From Anaerolineales bacterium (lineage in GTDB: Bacteria; Chloroflexota; Anaerolineae; Anaerolineales; DRMV01), in assembly GCA_026996855.1 (NCBI GenBank), contig JALWJZ010000103.1:1-64000 (forward strand): a DNA stretch of 64,000 bases. Reading direction: 5' to 3'. The number at the start of each line of letters is the position of its first letter. The first letter of the stretch is position 1. Made by a program: the position numbers and the translations under genes. Of the stretch, positions 55,036 to 62,563 are shown in pieces. The notes beneath the pieces are model-generated. The model was not told where the DNA came from, did no database searches, and was given only the letters and a program-made list of their open reading frames with translations.

Positions 55036-55293
55036 TCAGCGGTACGCTTCGCGCCGGTGGACCACAGCGTGCACGTACACCCGCTTTTCGGCGTCGTTTA
55101 TGTCGTAGAGAATGCGGTACGGGCCAACGCGCAGCCTGTAGGTGTTTTCCTGGCCGCGCAATTTTTTCACGCCGGGAGGGCGGGGGTCTTCTTGGAGGGC
55201 TTGGAGGATTTGTTTAATGCGAGATACATAGTGAGCGGGTACCCGGTCCAAGTCTTTGTAGACCGACCGGTGTACCTCAACCCGATACTTCAC
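55036..55293 (-). CDS. RelE/ParE-family toxin
   Basis: YRVEVHRSVYKDLDRVPAHYVSRIKQILQALQEDPRPPGVKKLRGQENTYRLRVGPYRILYDIND. Confidence 0.9.
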   Translation of the reverse strand: MKYRVEVHRSVYKDLDRVPAHYVSRIKQILQALQEDPRPPGVKKLRGQENTYRLRVGPYRILYDINDAEKRVYVHAVVHRREAYR

Positions 55294-55480
55294 GGGCGCC
55301 CCCCATTTCTAAGCCCTCCAAGAATTCCTCCAAAGGCACGTAATTGGGGGCCTGTTTTCGAGCCTGGACCACCAACATGTCCAGGATGTCCTCCCATAGT
55401 TCAGGGTCCACCAAAACCCAGGTTTTTCCCTGGGCATCGCGCACCCATCGCGTTTGGGTTTCCAGGCGTTCTTCCAGCAT
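55277..55480 (-). CDS. antitoxin partner of the RelE-like toxin (67 aa)
   Basis: MLEERLETQTRWVRDAQGKTWVLVDPELWEDILDMLV, RBS AAAGGAGG, overlaps toxin start. Confidence 0.75.
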   Translation of the reverse strand: MLEERLETQTRWVRDAQGKTWVLVDPELWEDILDMLVVQARKQAPNYVPLEEFLEGLEMGGAREVSG

Positions 55481-55540
55481 AACACTTCCTCCTTTTGGCT
55501 TTGGGCTTCCATGGGAGCATTGTACCGCAAGGGACCCTTG

Positions 55541-55580
55541 AGATAAAGAAAACCCGCGGCGGGTGGCCGCGGGGGATTTT
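55541..55580 (-). terminator. intrinsic terminator hairpin between the SWIM protein gene and the TA pair
   Basis: CCCGCGGC-loop-GCCGCGGG flanked by T-rich on the minus strand (TTTTCTTTATC). Confidence 0.65.
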
Positions 55581-55598
55581 TGTGCGCAGGCGGGTGGC

Positions 55599-56474
55599 CT
55601 ACGCGTTGGGAAAGACGGCCTTGTTGATGTCTGCATTGTGCATGGCGTGCAGGGCGCGCGCCTTGCGCTGGATGGCTCGACCATAGCCGTCCTTGGGTTG
55701 GTAGTTCTCCGCCAACCATCGGATGTAGTCGGGGTCCTCTTGAGCAATTTGCTCAAGCGTTTTCCCCTTGTGCTTCCCGAAACCCATGGTGAACGGCTTC
55801 TTGTCATTCCGCTGGTCCTGAGTGGACGGGCGGGATTGCAGGGCTTCGGGATGGTGCTGGCGGAGAAAGTCACGGGCCACTTCGGCCCATTTGCCCGGCG
55901 CATAGGGCGAGGTGGCCAACCAGCGCACATACCCCGGTGCTTCAGCCCAGACCCGGGCCAGGGTCTTGCCCACGTGCTTGCCGAAGTCCAGCACACGGGA
56001 GCCGGGGTCTTCCTGGGGCTTTTGGGCTTCTGTGGTCTGCCGGGCTTGCGGCTGTGCGGGCTGGGGTTGCCCCCCATCCTGCCATCCCAGGGCTGCGGTG
56101 AGTATCTCTGCCAGGTGGATGTGCTTGCACCGCACGGCCCGGTTGATGAAGTCCGGGCATCCGCAGGTGGCCTCGGGCTCCAGTTCCACCAGGTACGCTT
56201 TCCCGTCGCCGTTCTCGATGACGAAGGCCACGGGGCGCACCCGATAGCGGCCTTCGGCCAGGCCCTGCAGGGCCCGCTGACGCCGGACCTGGATGGGGTC
56301 GGCCTGTTGCTTTTGGGGCTTTTGGACTTGCGGCTTTTGCGTGGTCATGGCAGCACCTCCACTTTGGGATTTGGGCTTCAGGCTTTGAACGAAGGCGTTC
56401 CAGGCTTCACGGGCTTTGGGGTCCCAGGGGTCCTCGAACCCACTGGCGATGAGCCAGGCTTTCACCGCAGCCAT
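55599..56474 (-). CDS. SWIM zinc-finger protein with two ExoX-C/DUF3820-like FGKHxGKTL domains
   Basis: CGCPDFINRAVRCKHIHLAEIL (SWIM CxC..CxH); LDFGKHVGKTLARVWAEAPGYVRWLA and MGFGKHKGKTLEQIAQEDPDYIRWLAEN. Alternative start MTTQKPQ at 56348. Confidence 0.7.
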   Translation of the reverse strand: MAAVKAWLIASGFEDPWDPKAREAWNAFVQSLKPKSQSGGAAMTTQKPQVQKPQKQQADPIQVRRQRALQGLAEGRYRVRPVAFVIENGDGKAYLVELEPEATCGCPDFINRAVRCKHIHLAEILTAALGWQDGGQPQPAQPQARQTTEAQKPQEDPGSRVLDFGKHVGKTLARVWAEAPGYVRWLATSPYAPGKWAEVARDFLRQHHPEALQSRPSTQDQRNDKKPFTMGFGKHKGKTLEQIAQEDPDYIRWLAENYQPKDGYGRAIQRKARALHAMHNADINKAVFPNA

Positions 56475-56787
56475 GGCTTTCCTCCAGTTCCTGGGACCGC
56501 ACCTCGGCCTCGAAGGCCAGGGTGTCCCAGAATTCCCTCTGGGCTTTGGGGTCGGTGGGCTTCAGGCGCTCGGCCAGGGCCAGCACCAGGAAGGCCCGAC
56601 GGTGGGCGGTGAAGGTGGCCACCTGCCGCAGCAGGTCCATGATGTCCCTGGTGCGGTTGATGACGAGATGGTGGATGAGCTCCGGGTGCTCCTCTTCCAC
56701 CTTCACCAGGCCCTCGATGTCCTGCCAGAGGCCCTCCAGGCGGACCAGGAAACCCGGGGCTTCCCAGCGCTCGAACAGGGGCTTCAT
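56407..56787 (-). CDS. hypothetical protein
   Basis: 126 aa ORF MKPLFERWEAPGFLVRLEGLWQ, RBS GGGAGGG. Confidence 0.5.
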   Translation of the reverse strand: MKPLFERWEAPGFLVRLEGLWQDIEGLVKVEEEHPELIHHLVINRTRDIMDLLRQVATFTAHRRAFLVLALAERLKPTDPKAQREFWDTLAFEAEVRSQELEESHGCGESLAHRQWVRGPLGPQSP

Positions 56788-57275
56788 GGCTTTCCCTCCC
56801 GGTCAGAATTTGGGCTTTGGGGGATGGGCGTGGGCTTCCCCCATCCCATGAAACCGAACTCATCGTGGAAGTGGGCGACCAGGATGTGCTTTCGGCTTTC
56901 ACAGAAACGGCATAAGCGGCGCACCACGAGGGGGATCCGGGTGGCGCTTCCCTCCCGGACCTGGGCGCTCCACAGGGGCTTTTCGATGACCCACTGCTCC
57001 TGCCGCATCCCGTTGTCCACCAGGACCGTTGTTCCGGGTGCCAGGACCGCGATGTGGATGCGGTCGCGGACCCCGGCGGTCACGACGTCCTGGTGGAACA
57101 CCTGCTGGAAGCAGGTGGGGCACAGGGCATGGGTTCCCCAGGCGACCGGCACGGGCCGGATGGTGACCTCGGCATTGCAGAGGTCGCAGAGGACCTCGGC
57201 GATGACCGGGCCTTCTTCCAGCACCTCACCGGTGAGGGGGGCCAGCACCTTCCACGCGGTGCGCGGGCCCAGCAT
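56784..57275 (-). CDS. hypothetical protein with CxxC pairs
   Basis: LCDLCNAEVTIRPVPVAWGTHALCPTCFQQVFH and LCRFCESRKHILVAHFHDEFG; start MLGPRTAWKVLAPL. Confidence 0.55.
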   Translation of the reverse strand: MLGPRTAWKVLAPLTGEVLEEGPVIAEVLCDLCNAEVTIRPVPVAWGTHALCPTCFQQVFHQDVVTAGVRDRIHIAVLAPGTTVLVDNGMRQEQWVIEKPLWSAQVREGSATRIPLVVRRLCRFCESRKHILVAHFHDEFGFMGWGKPTPIPQSPNSDREGKP

Positions 57276-57309
57276 CTTCCAGACGACCTGGCTTTGGGCT
57301 TTTTGGTGC

Positions 57310-57359
57310 GGGGCGCACCGGGAAAAAGCCGCGTCCGCGGCATCTTCCCGGTGCGCCCC
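57310..57359 (-). other. structured hairpin copy A (twin hairpins)
   Basis: GGGGCGCACC-GGGAAAAAGCCGCGtcCGCGGCATCTTCCC-GGTGCGCCCC. Confidence 0.8.
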
Positions 57360-57366
57360 ATAGGGC

Positions 57367-57418
57367 AGGGGTGTCCTGGGAAAAAGCCGCGTTCGCGGCA
57401 TCTTCCCAGGACACCCCT
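57367..57418 (-). other. structured hairpin copy B (twin hairpins)
   Basis: AGGGGTGTCCT-GGGAAAAAGCCGCGttCGCGGCATCTTCCC-AGGACACCCCT. Confidence 0.8.
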
Positions 57419-57653
57419 TTGTCCGCTTCCCGGAACCTGGAAGCGGACGGGCCGGCTATTCGGCTGTCAAGGTGCCGGGAAACGCAAAACGCCCCACGCC
57501 GAAGCGGTCAGGCTTCGACATGGGGCTTTCGTGCTTTCATAGAAAAAGCCCAAAGCCACATCGGGCTTTGGGCTTTGGAGGCTTTGCGGGGCTTTGCGGA
57601 GTGCGAGAGTGCTTGGGTTCAGGCTTTTCCGGTCGAAAAGGATTATAGCGAAG

Positions 57654-57983
57654 TCATTTCAGGGTTTCAACCTTCTCGGCGATGATGACGTTGGCCGCAC
57701 GGGGGATGAGTACATGGCGCAGGTGCTCAGGCAGGGCGTCCTGGGGCAGCACCCGGCGCACCAGTTGGGCCAGGGGCTGTGTGAAGTCATAGGAGCCGAG
57801 TTTGCCTTCGACCCGGATGACCTGGCCTTTTTTCACCTCAGCGCCGTTAGGGAGCCAGACGGTGACGTAGTAGTCCTCGGTGTCGGTGCGGTGATTGAGG
57901 CGGGCCCAGGTGAGCCTGCGGCCCGCATGAGGGGCCTTCCACACTTTGACCACCTTGCCGGTGAACGTGACCTGGTTTTCCAT
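57654..57983 (-). CDS. single-stranded DNA-binding/OB-fold-like protein
   Basis: MENQVTFTGKVVKVWKAPHAGRRLTWARLNHRTDTEDYYVTVWLPNGAEVKKGQVIRVEGKLGSYDF. Confidence 0.65.
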   Translation of the reverse strand: MENQVTFTGKVVKVWKAPHAGRRLTWARLNHRTDTEDYYVTVWLPNGAEVKKGQVIRVEGKLGSYDFTQPLAQLVRRVLPQDALPEHLRHVLIPRAANVIIAEKVETLK

Positions 57984-58130
57984 ACGGCACCTCCTTCAGG
58001 CTTTGGATGGCCCTGTCAGGTCCTGCCGGATTGTGTCGCACAAGGGGCCTTGTGCGTCGCAAGAGGGGCTTTCACGCCGCGAAAAGCCCCGTTTTTGGCC
58101 CGTAACGCCGGAAAAACGTGTCGTACAATG

Positions 58131-58676
58131 TCACTCCCCTTCCTCTGGCCCTCTGAGTACCACATGCGCCATCCACCCTTTCACCCATTTTCCGTTGACC
58201 TTGGCCTCTACTTCAAACCAACGATAGCCCTGGTTTTCGACTTCCTTTCCTGTCCAATACACCACGGTACCGTTAGGCACCACAATCACCACTTCGGCTT
58301 CTAAACTGGGTTCCTGGCGCAAATTCGCCCCATTCGCTGCTTGGGCCTGAACTGTGAAGGCTTTAAACGGCGTGGGGGTCGGTACAGGCGTGGGAGACGG
58401 CGCGGGTGTTGGTTGCGGTTTAGGCGTGGGCGTGGGCATAGCGGCAAGGGCTTGCTGGACGCGACGTGGTACCAGGGTTTTGGTGGCGTAGAACACCCCT
58501 GCAACCGTCCCGCTGAAAAAAGCAAAAAGCCCGACTCCCATTAACACCAACGCCATCGTCCAGGATATTTGCGAAACGCGCTGTTTGAAACTTTCCAAAC
58601 GGGCTTTCCATCCGGGCTGAACGGGTTGTTCAACAGACACGCTTTGCAGTTTTTCCCAATTGGTAGTCATGACCAC
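58131..58676 (-). CDS. membrane-anchored bacterial SH3-domain protein
   Basis: TM MALVLMGVGLFAFFSGTVAGVFYATKTL, Pro/Thr linker PTPTPKPQPTPAPSPTPVPTPTP, SH3b NGANLRQEPSLEAEVVIVVPNGTVVYWTGKEVENQGYRWFEVEAKVNGKWVKGWMA. Confidence 0.8.
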   Translation of the reverse strand: MVMTTNWEKLQSVSVEQPVQPGWKARLESFKQRVSQISWTMALVLMGVGLFAFFSGTVAGVFYATKTLVPRRVQQALAAMPTPTPKPQPTPAPSPTPVPTPTPFKAFTVQAQAANGANLRQEPSLEAEVVIVVPNGTVVYWTGKEVENQGYRWFEVEAKVNGKWVKGWMAHVVLRGPEEGE

Positions 58677-59845
58677 ACCTCCAACCAGAAGTCTTCAGGC
58701 TTTTCCTGAGCCAAAGTGACCAAATCCGTTGCCCGACCGGGCAACCCCATGCGCCTGATGTCCGACACCAGAACGCGACGGCGCTCCGGGTTCGCGGCCA
58801 CCAAAGCCACGAACCCGCCGTTGGCTTCGGCGTTGTGCCGCCACTTGGCCGGATTCTCTTTGTCGCTGATTTCCACTTCCACGAACACACGGCGTTCGGC
58901 GTCCAGGGCCAGGTCGGGGGGCGTGGGACTGTCCACCTGGGGCAGCACTTCCACCTTGTAGCCCCGCAACCGGGCGTGCATGGCCGCGGCCAGCACACCG
59001 AGAGTGTGTTTTTCAAAGCGTTCGCCCTCATGGAGACGTATGAGCCGTTCCCAATCGCTTTCCACCGGTTCCCAACCCAACCGACGGGCCAGGTCTTTTC
59101 CTTCGGATGTGAGCCGATACACGGCCAGACTGGAAGCCACATCTGGCCGCCCGTTCAGCGTGGCTTCCACAAGAAAGCCGCGCTGGGCCATGAAGGACCC
59201 GGCCTTGCGCACCCAGGACCGGGTTGTGTTGGGGGAACGGTGGAAGGCCTGGGCCAGGATGAGCACGTGCTCCATGCGGGTGTTCACACCGAACCGGGCG
59301 AGCAGAAAGACCATCATCAGCCCGCGTTTCCAGCGCACGCCGCCGGAGCGGGCGACCTCACGATACAGGCTGGGCACACGGATTCCCCCTTCCCAATCCA
59401 CCTCTTGCAAAGCCCTGGCCCACTCTTGCAGAAGGTCCACACGATGCGGAAGCACAGGCGTTGCGTTGGATGTTGGCTCTGCGACTGCGGGTGTTTCATG
59501 CTCAGATGTTTCATGCTCAGAGAGAGCAGCCTGCTTCGGCTTGTGCTCTGGTTCTGGCTCTGGACTGCCGTTCCAGGGGCGCGTGAGCACGTCCTCGAAA
59601 AAGCGTTCCCAATCCTGGGCCGTCCAATGTTCCAAAGCCCTGGGATTGGCCTTGCGCAGGGCTTCCAATCGCTCGCCCGCGCCCAGACGGTAGGCCAGGC
59701 GCACCATGAGGGACCGGAAGGCCTGCACTTCGGCCTCGGCCCGTTTTCGCCATTGCCGTTCCAGCGCGGCCAGGCTATCGCTCAGGCCTGCGGAATCGCG
59801 GTGTAGTTCATTTCTCCAATTCACGAACGGCTTGCTCCAGAGCAT
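58667..59845 (-). CDS. wHTH protein with C-terminal PD-(D/E)XK-like / replication-relaxation-like domain
   Basis: HTH region ...FHRSPNTTRSWVRKAGSFMAQRGFLVEATL...; TPPDLALDAERRVFVEVEISDKENPAKW. Confidence 0.55.
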   Translation of the reverse strand: MLWSKPFVNWRNELHRDSAGLSDSLAALERQWRKRAEAEVQAFRSLMVRLAYRLGAGERLEALRKANPRALEHWTAQDWERFFEDVLTRPWNGSPEPEPEHKPKQAALSEHETSEHETPAVAEPTSNATPVLPHRVDLLQEWARALQEVDWEGGIRVPSLYREVARSGGVRWKRGLMMVFLLARFGVNTRMEHVLILAQAFHRSPNTTRSWVRKAGSFMAQRGFLVEATLNGRPDVASSLAVYRLTSEGKDLARRLGWEPVESDWERLIRLHEGERFEKHTLGVLAAAMHARLRGYKVEVLPQVDSPTPPDLALDAERRVFVEVEISDKENPAKWRHNAEANGGFVALVAANPERRRVLVSDIRRMGLPGRATDLVTLAQEKPEDFWLEVWS

Positions 59846-60230
59846 GAATAGCCTGCTCCTTGGGTATCTGTCCCAGGCTCCAATCTCTCACGGCTTTGGC
59901 GGCCTGCAAGACGGCCTGTCTCTCCGGTTCCAGGGCTTCCACGCGTTGCTCATTCACCAATCGAAGCGTTTCCTCGTACAGCCATTGGCCGCGCACGGCG
60001 TCAGGGTTCCCGTCCAAAATCTCGGCCAGAGCCTCGGTTTGGCGGCGCAGCGCCGCCAGTTCGCGGTCATAGGCCCGTTCCTCCTTGAGGATTTGCCACT
60101 CCGTCCAGGTCAACAGTCGGTCTGGTGCCAGGGACTTCCCCAAAGCACCCAGGCCCACCATCACCGCCAGGACAATCAGAAAAGCGCCTATGAGCATAGG
60201 CATTCGTTTGACTTCTAATTCAATCTCCAT
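59808..60230 (-). CDS. hypothetical membrane-anchored protein
   Basis: N-terminal TM MPMLIGAFLIVLAVMVGLGALG followed by helical region; RBS GGAGGTGG. Confidence 0.6.
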   Translation of the reverse strand: MEIELEVKRMPMLIGAFLIVLAVMVGLGALGKSLAPDRLLTWTEWQILKEERAYDRELAALRRQTEALAEILDGNPDAVRGQWLYEETLRLVNEQRVEALEPERQAVLQAAKAVRDWSLGQIPKEQAIHALEQAVRELEK

Positions 60231-60293
60231 GAGACCACCTCCTGGGGGCCGCCCCTGGCAGGCCGCCTAAGTGACGGCCCCAGGCGGCAGTGC

Positions 60294-60428
60294 TCAGGGC
60301 AAAAGGCGGGCGAGGGCGAGGAACCGAGCCAAAACCCACCGGTTCACAGCCTGGCCAACTTTGAGAATGAAGAGCAGTTTGAGAACCAGCAGCCAGGCCA
60401 TCATGCTGAGGGATGCAGAGCCGCGCAT
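60294..60428 (-). CDS. small hydrophobic protein (44 aa)
   Basis: MRGSASLSMMAWLLVLKLLFILKVGQAVNRWVLARFLALARLLP preceded by GGGAGGTTTCCC. Confidence 0.4.
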   Translation of the reverse strand: MRGSASLSMMAWLLVLKLLFILKVGQAVNRWVLARFLALARLLP

Positions 60429-60511
60429 GGGAAACCTCCCACAAGTGATTTCCCCATGCCGCGACGAAGTGCCGGGAGCATGGGTACCCAAATGCTCCCG
60501 GCACTTTTCCC

Positions 60512-60946
60512 TCAGCGCGTGCGGAACGTGCCCTCGGCATCCGCCCAACCCTCCAACGCGACCGTACGAGGAAGAAACCACAGAGACACTTGACCACGAC
60601 TCACACAACGAATGCGACGCTCACCTACAGGATGGGCTGCAAAAGAAACCCCCTGCAAAACAGGGGCACCCTGGAGGGTGCGCAGGAACATGGCACGCCC
60701 CACCTGCAAGGCTCGCGGGGACCATTTCATGCGTTTCACGCCTGTTTGTTTGAAAGCATCCACACCGTCCTCAAAAGCCACTTGAACGGCTGCCTCGCAT
60801 CCCGCGTCCGTGGCCACCTGCAATCGGGCGTCAGCGTAAAGCAAGCGGAGGCCGTCAATGACCAACGCCATCAACGGCATGAGGACGAAGCCCAGGAGAA
60901 GGGCCGTCCATGCCAGCGACGAGGCTCGAACGGGGCGCATCACCAT
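60512..60946 (-). CDS. TadE/TadG-like pseudopilin
   Basis: SSLAWTALLLGFVLMPLMALVIDGLRLLYADARLQVATDAGCEAAVQ. Confidence 0.65.
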   Translation of the reverse strand: MVMRPVRASSLAWTALLLGFVLMPLMALVIDGLRLLYADARLQVATDAGCEAAVQVAFEDGVDAFKQTGVKRMKWSPRALQVGRAMFLRTLQGAPVLQGVSFAAHPVGERRIRCVSRGQVSLWFLPRTVALEGWADAEGTFRTR

Positions 60947-61341
60947 CCCTCCTTGCGGAAGGTGGCCCTGGCCTGGCCATGAAAATCCGACATGTTCACG
61001 CCGAACCAAGAGGCCAGGCCCTTGAAGTAGTTGGGCACGGTGAAGTCTACGATGACCTGAACCTCACCGCCTCGTTCGGACGCCGCGACGACTCGAACGC
61101 GGTATTGCCCTACCGGGGCCACGGCGATGCGCTGCATGGCCGCCTGACGTGCGAGAGCGGCCGGATTCTCCTGCGCCACGGAACCCATGCGGGCACCGTA
61201 GTTGGCCGCATTGGACGCCAGCAACCCCGCGTAGCCAAAAAGGGCCAGGTTGAAAAGCCCTATGGAGAGCAACAGAAGCAGCGGGTAGGTAAAAGCGGCT
61301 TCTTCCAATTCCCCGCGGCGTTTACGCCACCATCGCCACAT
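60940..61341 (-). CDS. TadE-like pseudopilin
   Basis: RRGELEEAAFTYPLLLLLSIGLFNLALFGYAGLLASNAANYGAR. Confidence 0.75.
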   Translation of the reverse strand: MWRWWRKRRGELEEAAFTYPLLLLLSIGLFNLALFGYAGLLASNAANYGARMGSVAQENPAALARQAAMQRIAVAPVGQYRVRVVAASERGGEVQVIVDFTVPNYFKGLASWFGVNMSDFHGQARATFRKEGW

Positions 61342-61356
61342 CCCAATCTCACCTCC

Positions 61357-61536
61357 CTACAAACGGCTGGCCAGAGATTGGAAGGTCTGACTGACACGGC
61401 TCCCCAGCGCATACACACCAACTACGGCCACCAAGACGAAGAAAGCAATGAGTAACGCCTTTTCATCCAGTTCCCCGCGACGCTCTTCCAGCCAAAGGCG
61501 CATTTTGATAACCTTCAACATCAGACACTCGACCAT
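61357..61536 (-). CDS. Flp-like short pilin
   Basis: RRGELDEKALLIAFFVLVAVVGVYALGSRVSQTFQSLASRL, RBS AAGGAGG. Confidence 0.7.
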   Translation of the reverse strand: MVECLMLKVIKMRLWLEERRGELDEKALLIAFFVLVAVVGVYALGSRVSQTFQSLASRL

Positions 61537-61565
61537 ATCATTACCTCCTTCAGGCGGATTTAAAG

Positions 61566-61598
61566 CAAAAAGGCGTACTACCCCTCCGGTAGTACGCC
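61566..61598 (-). terminator. intrinsic terminator after prepilin peptidase gene
   Basis: Minus strand GGCGTACTACC-GGAGG-GGTAGTACGCCTTTTTG. Confidence 0.85.
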
Positions 61599-61610
61599 AG
61601 TCATTTCGCA

Positions 61611-62000
61611 TTATAGAGCCATGGACGCAATGGTCAAGACCAAAGCGCCTAAAAAGAAACCCGGAAGAGCGGGAAACGGCGACCGAAACCCCTGGCCAGC
61701 CCACCACAGCATAGCACCCAACCATGCACCAATGGGCAAAACGGGATTAACCAGACTCATAGCGCTCAGGGTCAGCACATCCGCCGAACCCATCCAAGAA
61801 CGAAGAAGAAGGCCCAAACCAAACCACACCACAGCCCATATCCAGGCTTCCAGTCCTCCCATAGAGAGACGAAGGGTTATGGCCCAAAACAACATCCCGG
61901 CAAGCGTCCATGCATTCACCTGCCGCGAACGCAGGTCCTGCCAGGCGGCCAGGCCCAACAAGACCAGAAACCCTACCATACCCCAGGCAGAAGCCGCCAT
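61611..62000 (-). CDS. type IV prepilin peptidase (A24, CpaA/TadV-like)
   Basis: AAWQDLRSRQVNAWTLAGM (first Asp) and WMGSADVLTLSAM (GxxD). Confidence 0.75.
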   Translation of the reverse strand: MAASAWGMVGFLVLLGLAAWQDLRSRQVNAWTLAGMLFWAITLRLSMGGLEAWIWAVVWFGLGLLLRSWMGSADVLTLSAMSLVNPVLPIGAWLGAMLWWAGQGFRSPFPALPGFFLGALVLTIASMAL

Positions 62001-62563
62001 CGTACCCTCCGGGCGTACTCGGTGTAACCGTCCAAAATCCCCTCTTCCCACTGAATACGCAGCAACACCGTTACGGTGAGCACCGCGGCCAGAGCCAGAT
62101 TGCGCAGGGAGGGGTTCAGAAGCACAACCGGTATCAAACTCAGGGTTTCCCCAGCATACATAGGGTGTCGAATGAACCGATAAGGGCCGTGTGTGACCAA
62201 ACCCCGGTCCGCAGGTGCAACACCAAAAGCCGCACCCAGGGAAACCATCCCCCACAAAGCCAGGCCCACACCCACCAGGCCCAATGCTTCAGCCCACCAT
62301 GTCGTATGACCCGCTTCCAATCCCTGGGGGAGAACAGCGTCTATCCATGCGATGACCTTCTGATACCAGGGAGCGTCTCTCCGGGCCGCCCGCCGATGCC
62401 AAAGGCGGAAGGCAGCCAATCCGCCGTGCAAAGCCACGGCCAAGGACAACCAATTTCCCATATCTACAAACCGGCGCAGATTGATGCCGGCCAGCAGAAC
62501 CAGGAAAGCAGTACCTATCAGGGTGAGGCAAACATGGAGAACACGGGAGCACCCAGTACCCAT
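61973..62563 (-). CDS. isoprenylcysteine carboxyl methyltransferase (ICMT)-like membrane methyltransferase
   Basis: GLVTHGPYRFIRHPMYAGETLSLIPVVLLNPS...RIQWEEGILDGYTEYARRVRWRLLPGVW. Confidence 0.85.
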   Translation of the reverse strand: MGTGCSRVLHVCLTLIGTAFLVLLAGINLRRFVDMGNWLSLAVALHGGLAAFRLWHRRAARRDAPWYQKVIAWIDAVLPQGLEAGHTTWWAEALGLVGVGLALWGMVSLGAAFGVAPADRGLVTHGPYRFIRHPMYAGETLSLIPVVLLNPSLRNLALAAVLTVTVLLRIQWEEGILDGYTEYARRVRWRLLPGVW

